Shown piece after piece: positions 46,059 to 57,248 of a stretch of DNA of 64,000 nt. Origin of the DNA: Chitinophagaceae bacterium. GTDB lineage: Bacteria > Bacteroidota > Bacteroidia > Chitinophagales > Chitinophagaceae. Every line of letters starts with the position of its first letter. Position 1 is the stretch's first letter. Location of the stretch: NCBI GenBank assembly GCA_016702745.1, contig JADJDJ010000003.1, forward strand, positions 887,118-951,117, given 5' to 3'. The position numbers and the translations under genes are program-made. Under the pieces are notes generated by a model. It had not been told where the DNA came from. It saw only the letters and a program-made list of their open reading frames with translations, and searched no databases.

Positions 46059-47991
46059 ATGAAAAGCCACCTGCTCTTCATCGTAGTGCTGTTCTGCACA
46101 CTGAGCGCTTATTCACAAATCAACACCCACGCACCCTGGGTGTGGATGAAGGGTGATAATACCATTGACCAATATGGGCTTTATGGGGAACAAACCATAA
46201 CAAATTCTCAAAGTAAACCCGGTGCCAGAAATATTGCCAGTACCTGGAGAGATCCTGCCGGCAATCTTTGGTTGCTGGGCGGACTTGGTATGGGTGCCAG
46301 TCAGTATGGTTTCCTGAATGATTTATGGAAATTTGAACCAGCCTCCAATAAATGGACCTGGATGAAGGGTGATAATGAACCCGATCAGCTTCCTGTTTAC
46401 GGGTCTAGTGGTACAGCTGCAACAGCGAATAAACCTGGTGGTATTTACTCCGGTATTTCCTGGGTGGATGGCCCGGAAAATTCTGGTTGTTTGGTGGGTA
46501 TGGATATGGTTCCAATGGCGTCGGGCTCCTGAATACATTATGGTCTTATGATCCTGCCATCAATGAATGGACCTGGGTGATGGGTGATCAGCAAATCAAC
46601 AGCACCGGTAAATATGGTACTAACGGTATCGCACATACGCAGAATTTACCCGGTGCGAGGTATTGCAGTGTAAGCTGGACCGATAACAATGGTGATCTCT
46701 GGTTATTCGGCGGTTACGGTTATGGTACCCACCCCGATGAAAACGGCCCCCTGAATGATATATGGAAATTTTCTGTACAGACCCATGAATGGACCTGGAT
46801 CAAGGGTGATAGCCTGATTGCTGCCAAAGGCCATTATGGGTCAAAAGGTATCAGCGCTCCTGAAAATAATCCCGGCAGCCGTTATATCAGTACATCCTGG
46901 AAAGATGCGACAGGTAATATCTGGGTTTTTGGCGGCCAGGGCTATGATGAAAATTCAATGGGGATCCTGAATGATCTCTGGAAATTTGATGATGGTACAC
47001 AGGAATGGACCTGGGTGAGTGGTGATAATGCCATTGATCAGCCGGGACATTATGGTACACGCGGTGTTCCCTCCAATACGGCACAACCCGGTGCCCGTTA
47101 TATTGCCAGTTCATGGGCTGATCTGAGCGGTGATTTCTGGTTATTTGGTGGATACGGATACGATACCACACAAACAGGATTCCTGAATGATCTCTGGCGC
47201 TTTAGTCCGCAAACAGGCAAGTGGACCTGGGCCAAGGGTGATCCGGTAATTGATCAGCCAGCAATCTATGGTACCCAATGCCTGGCTGATAGTAGCAATA
47301 AATCAGGATCCCGGATGAGTAGTATTTCCTGGACAGATGGCGTTGGTAATCTTTGGGTATTTGGCGGATATGGCTATGATAGTACGAGTTCAGGCAGCCT
47401 GAATGATCTCTGGAAGATCAGCAGTGAACAACTGATCCTGCCGGTAAAATTGCTGGACTTCCATGGTCTGCTGAAAAATGAAATGGCTGATCTGTTCTGG
47501 GATTCCGAAAATGAAAGCGGGTTCAGTCATTATACGATTCAACGCAGTTTTGATGGTATCCGTTTTAATGACCTGATGACTGTTGCCGGTAATCGTGCAT
47601 CAGGACAACATTCCTATACCCGTACCGACAGTGATCTGATGACACATTCCTGGCAAAAAGTATTTTACCGGTTACAGATGACCGATATGAACGGACAGCG
47701 CAGCTACAGCCGGGTGGTGCTGTTATCACATGAGCCTGCTAAAACAAAAATGAGTATCTACCCCAACCCTGCTCAGCAACATATCAATATTCAAATGAGT
47801 GTACCCACTGCGGATCAGTTAGAAGGCCGCATCTACAATGCCGGTGGAATCCTTGTTCAGCAATTTGAGCAGTCTACTGCGGCCGGAACCGTTAGTCTCT
47901 CCATTGATATAGACCGTATACCAGCAGGAACCTATATTTTATCAGTCAGGGGCAAAATTTTCAGTCCAGCCAGTCATTTATCAAACAATAA
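46059..47991 (+). CDS. Secreted kelch-type beta-propeller with T9SS domain, frameshifted in this sequence
   Basis: About 644 residues after two corrections: one extra G at 46475-46476 gives SWVDGPGKFWLFGGYG, and one extra A at 47954-47957 gives the ending GKNFQSSQSFIKQ with stop at 47989. Signal peptide from the ATG at 46059 (MKSHLLFIVVLFCTLSAYSQ). Six or seven repeats of about 55-60 residues follow, each with WMKGD, a GARYxASxSW segment, GxLWLFGGYGYD and LNDLWKF, the pattern of kelch/galactose-oxidase-like propellers. A linker (SHYTIQRSFDGIRFND) and sorting domain (MSIYPNPAQQHINIQMS) end the protein. Likely ligand binding at the cell surface. Confidence 0.88.
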
Positions 47992-48014
47992 TAACAGCGG
48001 TATCAATAAAAAAA

Positions 48015-48041
48015 GGGGGGCGATGAGGCCCCCCTGATTTT
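48015..48041 (+). terminator. GC-rich terminator after the kelch gene
   Basis: A7 then G6-CGATGAGG-C6 and TGATTTTTA. It lies between two converging T9SS genes. Confidence 0.65.
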
Positions 48042-48055
48042 TATCTGGTTTTTTC

Positions 48056-50559
48056 TTATTGTACGATAAATGTCTTTGATGAAACCGTGATCTCCTCATT
48101 GTTCAGCTGCATCGCATACAATCCGGCCTTCATTCCGGCTGGCAGCTGAATCGTTTGATTGATCGCGCCACCTGCATGAGAGAATTGCTGGTTATACACC
48201 TGCTGACCGGCTGCATTGAAAATGCGGGCCGTATAAATTCCTTTCGCCAGTTGTGATGAACCGTAAGACAGATAGCCACCTGCACGAACAGGGTTCGGAT
48301 AAACGATTACTGATTTACCATCCTTACTCAGGTTCACTCTTACAATATTGCTGTATCCTGATTTACCATCCTGATCCAGGTTACGTAAGCGGTAGAAGCT
48401 GATACCAGGCAGCGGATTAGGATCAAAGAATCCATAATCAGATGCGATGCTGAGGTTACGGGCCGTTACTTCACCAATCGCAGTAAACTGCTGTCCGTTG
48501 GCAGAACGCTCGATCACATATTTTTCAGCATTGATTTCTGTGAACGCTGTCCAGTCGATTTGCACACCGGCTGCTTTTTCATATGCTTTGATGCTTCCTA
48601 TTTTCACAGGCAGCGGGTTGGCATTAGGGGCTGTATTTCCGAGCGCAAAAAATCCAAACTGGTTAACATCCACCTGCTGGGCAGTTCCTGCGGCGGGGAC
48701 ACCACTGCTGGAAAAAGCACCACCTGAACCTAACTGCCATTCATTGCTCAGATCGAGCCAGGCCAGTACCAGTCCGGTTGTTTGGGTAACATAAGAGTTA
48801 CCGCCGCAGGGGCTGTCGGCTGTCCAGGAAACAGCAATATCAGGGGTGCCAGCACCTGAAGTTCTGTTGAGATTCCAATATTCGCAGTTACTTACGGCAT
48901 ATAAACCGGCAGCATTGGCAATCGGACCAAGGCTGAGGGCGCTGGCACGGAAATACTCTGCATTATAAGTATCACCCACCAGGGCGCTGGGGTTCGCAGC
49001 CACTGAATTATTCAATGTAATCGGATGATAGCTGCCCAGGGGATCACCAACCGGGAAAGTAAAATTATCATTCCCGACTTTCACCATAAATCCATCCACA
49101 TAAGAGCTATTGCTTGCACCGGTAACGGTAGCATTATCATTGATGGTAAGTGTATTGGTGGAATTGGAATTCACCACTCCACTGGTAAAAGTCATGACGC
49201 CATTAATACCGAGGTCCTGTGTCAGGTTCAGTCCGGCTGCATTGTTGATGGTGAAATTATTCACGGTTGATGGCAGGGCATTTCCTGTAACCTGGGCACC
49301 GCTACCGATATAACTATAATTACCTGTGGTATTGAAGGTACGGGCCGTGGTCTGGATGTTTCCACTGTTTGTTGGTGCTGTTACAATACCATCTGTAGAA
49401 GTGATACCAAGGGTACCACCGCCGGCTACTGTAAATGCGTCACCGGTTACAACAGTACCGGCAGTTGCCATGTTAAGGGTGGCACCGTTATTGACAGTGT
49501 AGTTAATTCCTGTACCAACTGTTCCGCCAGAAGTAAAGCTTTGAGCAGCCGATCCATCAAAGAAAATATTAGCTGTTCCAGATCCAGTTAAATCGGATCT
49601 GGTAATAGTGCCAGCCGAATGTGAAAAATTGCCAGCCACATTCACAATAGTATTACCGGTACCATTATCATTATTAAAATCCAATGTTCCTCCTGATACA
49701 GAAAAAGAACCGGCAACATCGAGAGTTGCATCTCCATTATCACTGACTAATAAAAAGTTTCCTGAAGTCTGTGAATAATCTCCGTTAACTGTAATGATCC
49801 TGTCAGTATTAGTATTCGTTACTCTTAAAATATTAGCACCCCCTATTGAAATTGTAAGATTGTTACAAGTTAGATCTGAACCAAATGTAATTGTACCTGT
49901 AGGAGTAGAACTAAAAGTCATGTTACCGAAAGTCTGACCAAAAGCACTGGGAAAGGTACTTGTCATTCCAGATATATTACAAGTAGAGTTTGTATTCCAT
50001 GTTGCAGTTGGAATTGTTCCCCCATTTAATCCATGCACATAAGTACCACCACTATTGATATTTATAGTAGCATTTGCTCCACCCTTTGTAAAAGTTCCGG
50101 TAGCGTTAGTTTGGTTATTGTCCAAGCCAACCCCAATAGTACCACTGATATTCGCCTGTAAGCCAGCACTATTTGCTGTAGTAAGCGTCAAAGTTCTATC
50201 GGTACCTGCATCCCGGCCTGTAATTGTCAAAGTAGAACCTGATGCTACACTTATAGCATCAGCAGCCGCTGTATTAACAGTCAGTGTTCTGTTACCAGTT
50301 GTTTGAGGTCTCAACGTAACATTTGTATTAAGAGATACCTGAATCTTACCAATGGTTTGCGTTGGGACATCTACCACAATTAAGGTTGCGCCATTATCGA
50401 AAACCATAATATCGGTATTGGCTGTAGCTGCTCTGGCAGGACTCCAACTGGCACTATTTGTCCAGCTAGCACCAGAAGCGCCAATCCATGTGTAAGTAAT
50501 TTGTGACCACAGGGATGACACCATAAATGTGGTCAACAATAAAGAGTACATTTTTTCAT
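48056..50559 (-). CDS. Large secreted T9SS cargo protein, repetitive beta structure
   Basis: About 834 residues. A plausible start is the ATG at 50559 with one base added to A6 (50551-50556), giving MKKMYSLLLTTFMVSSLWSQ; otherwise translation starts at 50551 (MYSLLL). The frame is open further upstream but those residues are not signal-like. The body has many short repeats of Thr/Asn/Gly/Ser-rich strands (LTVNTAAADAISVASGSTLT), as in autotransporter-like beta helices, and ends in a T9SS sorting domain (SVIVYPNPVRAGGYLSYGSS, ISSKTFIVQ-like end). Its NAEYFRASALSLGPI and SNCEYWNL segments recur in the protein at 43275-45663, so the two are paralogues. Confidence 0.82.
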
Positions 50560-50840
50560 GCTCAAAGTTTTTAAAGAGTAAAAAATTAATCAGCCTTTCA
50601 GAAGGATCGGATGGGTAGCTGCTTTTGGAGGGAGATTGGAAGGATGAGATAGTGCTACCAGAAATACTTATTTTTCTTAATGGTAACCCCTTAAAGATAA
50701 CAAGATAATGAGTCTTGTAAGTTAACTCCTGTAAAAATCCGTAAAAATACGGAAATGCAAAGGTAAAACTCCCAGTCCAGTATGTCAAGACTATTTCTGT
50801 TTCTTGATCAGGATTAAGTGTTTAGGAGCAATAAACCCGT

Positions 50841-53696
50841 TTACAAAAAAAGAGCTGTATGGCTTTTTTTCTGTTTGGCCAATTGAGCAGCGGTGCCGGC
50901 AAATACAAGGTTCCCTCCTGCCTCGCCGGCCTCGGGTCCCAGGTCAATCACCCAGTCGGCACTGCGGATCACATCGGTATTGTGTTCAATGACCAGGATA
51001 GAATGTCCCTGTTCAATCAGGGCATTGAAAGAGGCGAGTAGTTTTTTGATATCATGGAAATGAAGTCCGGTCGTGGGTTCATCAAATATGAATAATATTT
51101 TTTCTCCCGCCCTTCCTTTTCCCAGGAAGGAAGCGAGCTTAACTCTTTGTGCCTCTCCGCCGGATAAGGTATCGGATGATTGTCCCAGTTTTACATAACC
51201 CAATCCCACATCACTCAGCGGCTGTAATGCTTTGGATAATCCTTTTTCCTCCCAGAAAAAAGAGATGGCATCATCCACACTCATATCGAGTATATCATAA
51301 ATGCTTTTTTCGCGGTAGGTGACTTCGAGTACCTCTTCTTTGAATCTTTTACCCCCGCAGCTTTCACAAACCAGGTGTACATCAGCCAGGAACTGCATTT
51401 CCACCACCTGCTCTCCTTCTCCCTTACAGGTATCACACCGGCCGCCATCCACATTGAATGAAAAATGTTTGGGCTGGAAACCCCGCATCTTGCTCAATGG
51501 CTGACGCGCATAAAGATCCCTGATTTCATCATAGGCCTTGATATAGGTAACAGGGTTGCTGCGACTGGATTTACCAATGGGATTCTGGTCCACCATTTCG
51601 ATCTGACCAATACTATCCACATCTCCGCTGATCTTTTGATGGAAACCCACTTTCTCTCCAAACTCTCCTTTTAATTTTTGCAAAGCGGGATAAAGGATCT
51701 GTTTGACGAGCGTAGTCTTGCCACTGCCACTGACCCCGCTCACCACACAGAGTACATTCAATGGAAATTCTACCGTGATATTTTTCAGGTTATGCTGCCG
51801 GGCTCCTTCCACGGTGATGGATCGGTTCCATTTACGGATATGTTTGGGAGGATCAATTGCGAGTTTGCCGGAGAGGTATTGTCCGGTCAGACTCATCGGA
51901 TTTGAAATGATTTCATCATAATCTCCTTCGGCCACTACCTGTCCGCCCAGGTGCGAAGCCAATGGTCCCATATCAATGATATGATCTGCTTCCCGCATCA
52001 TCATCTCATCATGTTCCACCACAACCACGGTATTCCCCAGGTCACGCAATTCTTTCAAGACCTTGATCAGGTTGGCGGTATCCCTGGCATGTAACCCAAT
52101 CGAAGGTTCATCCAGGATATACAATGAATTGGTGAGATTACTTCCCAAACTGCGGGTGAGTTGTATCCGCTGACTTTCACCACCACTGAGTGAATTCGCC
52201 AGCCGGCTGAGTGTGAGGTAACCCAATCCCACTTTAATCAGCGTATCTAATCTGTTTTGTAATTCCAGTAATACTCTTTTTCCGATTTCAAGATCATGCG
52301 AGCTGAGTTCCAATGCATCAAACCATTTCTTCAGGTCTTTTACCGGCAGCTGGCCAAGTTCTCCGATATGTTTGCCCCCTACTTTTACATAGAGTGCTTC
52401 CGGCCGCAAGCGGTAGCCATCGCAATCCGGGCATTCTGTTCTGCCGCGATAACGGCTGAGCAGTACCCGGTACTGCACTTTGTACAATTGTGATTCCACG
52501 TCTTTGAAAAAATCACTGATGCCCACGCCATCCACTCCTTCCCATAATTGTTTGTATTGTTTATCAGTGAGATCGGCTACCGGTTTATGCACGGGGAAAT
52601 TAATGGCCTTGGATCTCTTGATGAATTGCTGCCTCCACCAGTCGAGCTTCTCACCTTTCCAGGGGGCTACGGCTCCTTCATAAATGCTCAGCCGGCGATC
52701 AGGAATCACCAGGTCGGCATCAATTCCTAATACCTGTGAAAAACCTTCACAGGTTGGACAGGCTCCAAAAGGATTATTAAAAGAAAAGAGATTGGGTTGT
52801 GGTTCTTCAAACTGCATCCCATCCATTTCAAAACGGTTATTGAAATGATGCAACGTAAACCCTTTTTTCCGGCTATTCTCAGCCGGATCAACGGCAATGT
52901 ACACATCACCTTCTCCTTCATAGAAAGCCGTGCCAATGGAATCTGCGAGCCGGTGACGGTCATCTTCATCAAAGGACTTGACCACAATCCGGTCCACCAG
53001 GATATGGGTGATTTTTTTGCTCTTTAATTCTTTATCGGTCAGCTCCAGTAATTCTTCAATCCTAAAAACCTCACCGGCTTCTTTTTTAGCAGCTTTTGTA
53101 TCGAGGCTATAGACCCTTACAAAACCTTTTTGGGTGAGGATCTGTAATTCTTCGCGGATATCCCGGTTCCGGTGTTGTTTGAAAGTAGCGAGTATGAATA
53201 TCCGGTCGCCTTCTCCTTCTTTTTCGATGGCATCCAGTACATCTGTCACATCATCTTTTTTCACCTGCTTACCGGAGATGGGTGAAAAGGTTTTACCCAG
53301 CCGGGCAAAGAGCAGGCGCAGGTAATCATAGATCTCGGTCATGCTCCCCACGGTACTGCGCGGGGTACGGGTAATCACTTTTTGCTCGATGGCGATGGCG
53401 GGGCAGAGTCCCTTGATATAGTCCACATCCGGCTTATTCATCCGGTTCAGGAACTGGCGGGCATAGGCGCTCAGACTTTCGGCATAGCGCCGCTGCCCCT
53501 CGGCATAAAGGGTATCAATGGTGAGGGATGATTTGCCTGAACCGGACACGCCGGTCACCACAATCAGTTTATTCCGCGGGATTTCCACCTCGATATTCTG
53601 GAGGTTATGGACCCGGGCGCCCTTAATCAGGATGTTTTCTGCGGAAATTACGGTCTTCGATTTGGAGGGGTTTTTCCCTTTTATGCTGGATTCCAT
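50841..53696 (-). CDS. uvrA: Excinuclease ABC subunit A
   Basis: 951 residues, full length. Two ABC modules, with Walker A GVSGSGKSSLTIDT and GVSGSGKTTLVKQ, and signatures LSGGESQRIQL and LSGGEAQRVKL. Zinc-binding cysteines are in CPTCEG, CPDCDG, CDTCKGEG and CESCGGKRF. UvrA recognises bulky DNA lesions with UvrB and starts nucleotide excision repair. The opening ENILIKGARVHNLQNIEVEI fixes the N-terminal domain; about 18 charged residues precede it. The -7 box TACATTTG lies 11 bases upstream. Confidence 0.97.
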   Translation of the reverse strand: MESSIKGKNPSKSKTVISAENILIKGARVHNLQNIEVEIPRNKLIVVTGVSGSGKSSLTIDTLYAEGQRRYAESLSAYARQFLNRMNKPDVDYIKGLCPAIAIEQKVITRTPRSTVGSMTEIYDYLRLLFARLGKTFSPISGKQVKKDDVTDVLDAIEKEGEGDRIFILATFKQHRNRDIREELQILTQKGFVRVYSLDTKAAKKEAGEVFRIEELLELTDKELKSKKITHILVDRIVVKSFDEDDRHRLADSIGTAFYEGEGDVYIAVDPAENSRKKGFTLHHFNNRFEMDGMQFEEPQPNLFSFNNPFGACPTCEGFSQVLGIDADLVIPDRRLSIYEGAVAPWKGEKLDWWRQQFIKRSKAINFPVHKPVADLTDKQYKQLWEGVDGVGISDFFKDVESQLYKVQYRVLLSRYRGRTECPDCDGYRLRPEALYVKVGGKHIGELGQLPVKDLKKWFDALELSSHDLEIGKRVLLELQNRLDTLIKVGLGYLTLSRLANSLSGGESQRIQLTRSLGSNLTNSLYILDEPSIGLHARDTANLIKVLKELRDLGNTVVVVEHDEMMMREADHIIDMGPLASHLGGQVVAEGDYDEIISNPMSLTGQYLSGKLAIDPPKHIRKWNRSITVEGARQHNLKNITVEFPLNVLCVVSGVSGSGKTTLVKQILYPALQKLKGEFGEKVGFHQKISGDVDSIGQIEMVDQNPIGKSSRSNPVTYIKAYDEIRDLYARQPLSKMRGFQPKHFSFNVDGGRCDTCKGEGEQVVEMQFLADVHLVCESCGGKRFKEEVLEVTYREKSIYDILDMSVDDAISFFWEEKGLSKALQPLSDVGLGYVKLGQSSDTLSGGEAQRVKLASFLGKGRAGEKILFIFDEPTTGLHFHDIKKLLASFNALIEQGHSILVIEHNTDVIRSADWVIDLGPEAGEAGGNLVFAGTAAQLAKQKKSHTALFL

Positions 53697-53707
53697 TTTA
53701 ACTCACA

Positions 53708-53715
53708 CAAATGTA
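53708..53715 (-). promoter_or_regulatory. -7 box of uvrA
   Basis: Reads TACATTTG on the minus strand, ending 11 bases before the ATG, so the leader is only a few bases. The rest of the 284-base divergent gap to the sigma-factor gene shows nothing else firm. Confidence 0.45.
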
Positions 53716-53980
53716 ATCCATTGACTGGCTACATTTTCGCTTAAAATCATTAACATTTTTTTGGCAAATAAAGGTAAGTCTTGCGGGTACAATAGTTTGG
53801 ATTTAACGCAGAAAATTATATTTTTAGTGTTCCAATATCCAAAACATGAATAACCTAAAATTAACCCCTCCTATCGCATAACTTCTACGCTGTTTTTTAA
53901 CCGATTTTTACTGTAACCAATATCCATTGAACCATTCCGTGTGCGTAGCATATGGAAAGCAACCTAAATCTGCAGGAGTT

Positions 53981-54562
53981 ATGAAAGCTTTATCAAAAAA
54001 AACCGACCATGAACTCATCCACCTATTCAGGGATGGGAATGTTGATGCGCTGGAAGCCCTGGTGCTGAGACATAAGGATAAATTATATACGTCTATCCTT
54101 TTTCTGGTAAAAGACAAATACCTGGCCGAAGATATTTTCCAGGATGTATTTATCCGCATTATTGACACCATGCGGGGTGGCCGTTATACCGAGGAAGGAA
54201 AATTCCTGCCCTGGGCTATGCGGATCGCGCATAATCTTTGTGTGGATCATTTCCGCAAAGTGAAGCGCTCCCCCACGATCCGCAACAGTGAGGATAAGGA
54301 CATTTTTGAAGTGCTGAACTTTTCGGAAGAATGTGCCGAAACCGGTATGATCCGGAGACAAAGTCATGACCGCGTCCGTGACATGCTGCAAAGCCTGCCG
54401 GAAGATCAGCGGGAAGTGATCATCCTCCGTCATTATGCCGATATGAGTTTTAAGGAAATTGCTGCCGCTACCAATTGCAGCATTAACACGGCTTTGGGAC
54501 GCATGCGTTACGGATTGATTAATTTGCGCAAGCTGATGACCCAGAAACAAATCGCTCTTTGA
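53981..54562 (+). CDS. ECF-like RNA polymerase sigma factor
   Basis: 193 residues from the ATG at 53981, preceded by an unusual clear Shine-Dalgarno (GCAGGAGTT), which decides this start over an in-frame ATG 54 bases earlier. Region 2 shows LYTSILFLVKDKYLAEDIFQ and FLPWAMRIAHNLCVDHFRK; region 4 shows LPEDQREVIILRHYADMSFK and EIAAATNCSINTALGRMRYG. It directs RNA polymerase to a specific promoter class. No anti-sigma factor gene is adjacent, so it may be controlled by transcription or by a distant partner. Confidence 0.92.
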   Translation: MKALSKKTDHELIHLFRDGNVDALEALVLRHKDKLYTSILFLVKDKYLAEDIFQDVFIRIIDTMRGGRYTEEGKFLPWAMRIAHNLCVDHFRKVKRSPTIRNSEDKDIFEVLNFSEECAETGMIRRQSHDRVRDMLQSLPEDQREVIILRHYADMSFKEIAAATNCSINTALGRMRYGLINLRKLMTQKQIAL

Positions 54563-54597
54563 TCATTGCATCTCTCTTTACCGAGAGGATACATATC

Positions 54598-54709
54598 TGT
54601 CATTCTGTATCTCCACCCGGGGAAAAATAGACTACTCAACAGGGAACCCTATTTGCTTGCCACCCGCCTTTGCCGGCGGGATATTCCGGAAGGCTGGTAC
54701 AGAATGACA
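54598..54709. mobile_element. 112-bp element with 12-bp terminal inverted repeats (MITE-like or repeat)
   Basis: TGTCATTCTGTA at 54598-54609 and its exact complement TACAGAATGACA at 54698-54709 enclose a non-coding core with CCCGCC-TTTGCC-GGCGGG (54663-54680) and TTTGCTTGCC...CGGGATATT, words shared with the repeats near 40.3 kb and 63.8 kb. No target-site duplication is obvious. Confidence 0.45.
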
Positions 54710-54720
54710 CCAAATTGAAA

Positions 54721-54754
54721 TCCCGTTTCGCCATAGCGAAACGGGATTTTTTTT
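54721..54754 (+). terminator. Terminator after the sigma-factor gene
   Basis: TCCCGTTTCGC-CATA-GCGAAACGGGA, 11-bp perfect stem, followed by T8; lies before the converging dsbD gene. Confidence 0.85.
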
Positions 54755-54775
54755 AAAGGGTTCAAAAGAGAATCC

Positions 54776-56718
54776 TTACTTTCTTATTTTGTCATACGCA
54801 TCTAATCCGCATTTCAGCCAGCTCACAAATTCGCCTGGATTCGGCGTATAGAATTTTGTCCTGGTTAATAATCGCTGATCCGGGCTCAGGATCGCATACT
54901 GTGGTTGTGATACAGCACCGAAATTTTCTTTCTGAAAAGCGGTCCATTTATTCCCCACGGTTTCAATGGTTTCTTCTTCTCCCGCTGAGTTGGTAAATGT
55001 TACCCGGTCTTTCACCGCCAGTCTTGTTCGTTCATCAACATAAAGTGATACCACGACAAATTTTGTCCGCATCAGCGAATCGACTTCCGGGTTGGTCCAT
55101 ACTTTTTCCTCCATCCTGCGGCAGTTCACACAGGCCCAGCCTGTAAAATCCAGCAACAGGGGTTTGTCTTCTTTTGTTGCCTTATCAAGGGCAGCCTGAA
55201 AATCATTAACAATGGGTTGCACTCCCTTTGCATGCAGCACATGGTGAGGATAAATACTGTAAGAAACAGGAGGCGGAAATCCACTTAATAATTTCAGGGC
55301 CGCCATCCTGGAATTAAGTAAACCTGGTACCAGGTAGATGGTGAAGGCAGCAAATGCCATCATGAATACGATACGGATCAGTGACATTTTTTTCCTCGGC
55401 CCGTCTGTCTTTTTATGAAAGACCCCGGCAAGATATAAGGTGGTGAGTAGCCCGATGATAACCCAAAGCCCAACAAAGATCTCGCGCTTCAGTATTCCCC
55501 ATTGTTTTACATTATCTGCATTGGCCAGGAACTTGACGGCCAGCGCCAGTTCCACAAATCCCAGTACCACTTTTACGGTTGTCATCCATCCGCCGGATTT
55601 GGGTAATGACTGCAACCAGTTTGGAAACATGGCAAACAATGCAAAGGGTAAACTTAATGCCAATCCAAATCCAGCCGCCCCTGCTGTTAATGGCCAGGCC
55701 CCTTCCTGTAGCTGACCCACAAGCAGGGTTCCCAGTATAGGGCCGGTACAGGAGAATGAAACAATGGCGAGGGTAGCGGCCATAAAAAATATACCACCCA
55801 GGTTGCCCAATCCGGATTTGGAACCTGCCCTGTTAGCTATACCCGAAGGCAGGGTAATTTCAAATAATCCAAAGAAAGAAAGCGCAAAAAACACAAAAAT
55901 GGCAAAGAAGAAAAGGTTCAGCCATACGTTGGTGGAAATATTATTGAATACCTCACTTTTGGCATTGTCCACAAAATGAAAAGGAATGGTAATCGCTGTA
56001 TAGATCAGAAAATAAACAGCCCGTACATCATGGCATTGAATACTCCCTGTTTCCGGTCCTGCGATTTCTTGGTAAAAAAAGTTACCGTAACAGGAATCAT
56101 CGGGAATACACAGGGGTCAGCAGGGCGATCAATCCGCCCAGGAGGCCCAATAAAAATATAGAGGCAATGCTTTTTCCGGTTGTGCCTTCATCTCCGCAAT
56201 TATTCACCGGCTTTGCCAGATCAATGGATGCCAGTTTTGGACTCCAGGAAGATGCCACACCCCCTTCTAATGGCACATTAAACGATAATACTGTAGAAGG
56301 ATTATATTCTTCTCCCTTACCATAGGTGTAGAGCATCGTCCCCTGTAACCGGGCTGGTACAGTTCCACTCACTGCAATCTTTACTTTCCAGGAAGCGCTT
56401 TTATCAAAAACAGCCAGGTCTGTTTCAAAGATGCTGCTTTTGATAGTTACCGGTTGAACAGTGAGGATAAAATCACCTTCCTGTTTTATGGCAGCATCCG
56501 TAAAGATCATTTCCACCGTTTTCACATCTCCCGGGGACTGATTTGGTGCATAAAGCTGCCAGCCCTGTACATCCGGTAAATTGAAAAGCAATTCATATTT
56601 ACCATTACCGGTTTTTTGCTTTCTACGGTCCAACCCTTTAAACCCGTACTGTCCTGTGATAATAGGGAACAACCGGGGCCAGCAGAATAAAGAAAAAGGA
56701 ACGACCCTTTTGAAGCAT
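54776..56718 (-). CDS. dsbD: Thiol:disulfide interchange protein DsbD, with four frameshifts in this sequence
   Basis: About 648 residues once single bases are added at four sites: 56665-56667, 56612-56617, 56112 and 56009-56012. Repaired, it starts MLQKGRSFFFILLAPVVPLL, has an N-terminal periplasmic domain (STGLKGWTVESKKTGNGKYE), then the first membrane pair with LLTPCVFPMIPVTVTFF, containing the conserved DsbD Cys, then CTGPILGTLLVG with the second Cys, about eight helices, and a C-terminal thioredoxin domain with FTGWACVNCRRMEEKVW (CxxC). It carries electrons from cytoplasmic thioredoxin to periplasmic thiols. An isolated alpha-like domain protein is encoded directly upstream. Confidence 0.88.
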
Positions 56719-56741
56719 GACATAGCAGTTATTTTAAAAAT

Positions 56742-56767
56742 AAACGAGTTCTCCGGAGAACTCGTTT
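56742..56767. other. 26-bp perfect palindrome between the two Dsb genes
   Basis: AAACGAGTTCTCC joined to GGAGAACTCGTTT, with no spacer. On the minus strand ATTTTTAAAATAAC follows. It may end transcription of the upstream gene or act as an attenuator or binding site before dsbD, whose start is 24 bases further. Confidence 0.55.
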
Positions 56768-56795
56768 GAATATTTTTGATATGACCTCATTCCGT

Positions 56796-57248
56796 TTACT
56801 TCACTTCAACGGAAATGTTCACTTTTTTAGGAGGAAGGCACTTCTTATCATCACAGGTCTGGTATTCTACGGTACCCGTCAGTTTTGTTTTGGCATTAGC
56901 CTTCAGTTTGATCTTTTGTACAAAAGTGACAGTCTCTGCATATTGGTTAGCTGAAATACCCAAAGATTTATCCGTGAATTTTTCCATCTTGCCCTGCTCC
57001 TGAATCTTTCCTTCCAGTTTCAGCAGGGGGTTGGCATTGAACACAAATGTGGTGGGGATGATGACCGCATCTTCTGGTTGTGTTTGGGAATATAAATGCC
57101 ATTTATCCTGGATGGTAGCCACCATTTTCAGGTCATACATTTTATCACCCGTTTTAACAGTGGTAAATGTCCAGCTGATCGGACTGATCTGTGCTTTTGC
57201 TACCAGGCTGCTGCCAAACAGGGCAGAGATTATTAGAAGATTCTTCAT
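56796..57248 (-). CDS. Periplasmic DsbD-alpha-like domain protein
   Basis: 150 residues. Signal peptide MKNLLIISALFGSSLVAKAQ, then a single domain like the N-terminal domain of DsbD: WHLYSQTQPEDAVIIPTTF in the middle and YQTCDDKKCLPPKKVNISV at the end, with the redox-type Cys pair CDDKKC. In DsbD this domain passes electrons to periplasmic substrates. The gene lies 77 bases upstream of dsbD on the same strand, so it may be an extra exit domain for that relay or serve a different acceptor. Confidence 0.85.
   Translation of the reverse strand: MKNLLIISALFGSSLVAKAQISPISWTFTTVKTGDKMYDLKMVATIQDKWHLYSQTQPEDAVIIPTTFVFNANPLLKLEGKIQEQGKMEKFTDKSLGISANQYAETVTFVQKIKLKANAKTKLTGTVEYQTCDDKKCLPPKKVNISVEVK

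Noticed and set aside
53927..53980. Upstream ATG start for the sigma factor
   Set aside because: The ATG at 53981 has a clear AGGAG sequence and gives the normal N-terminus; the extra 18 residues are unlike the family.
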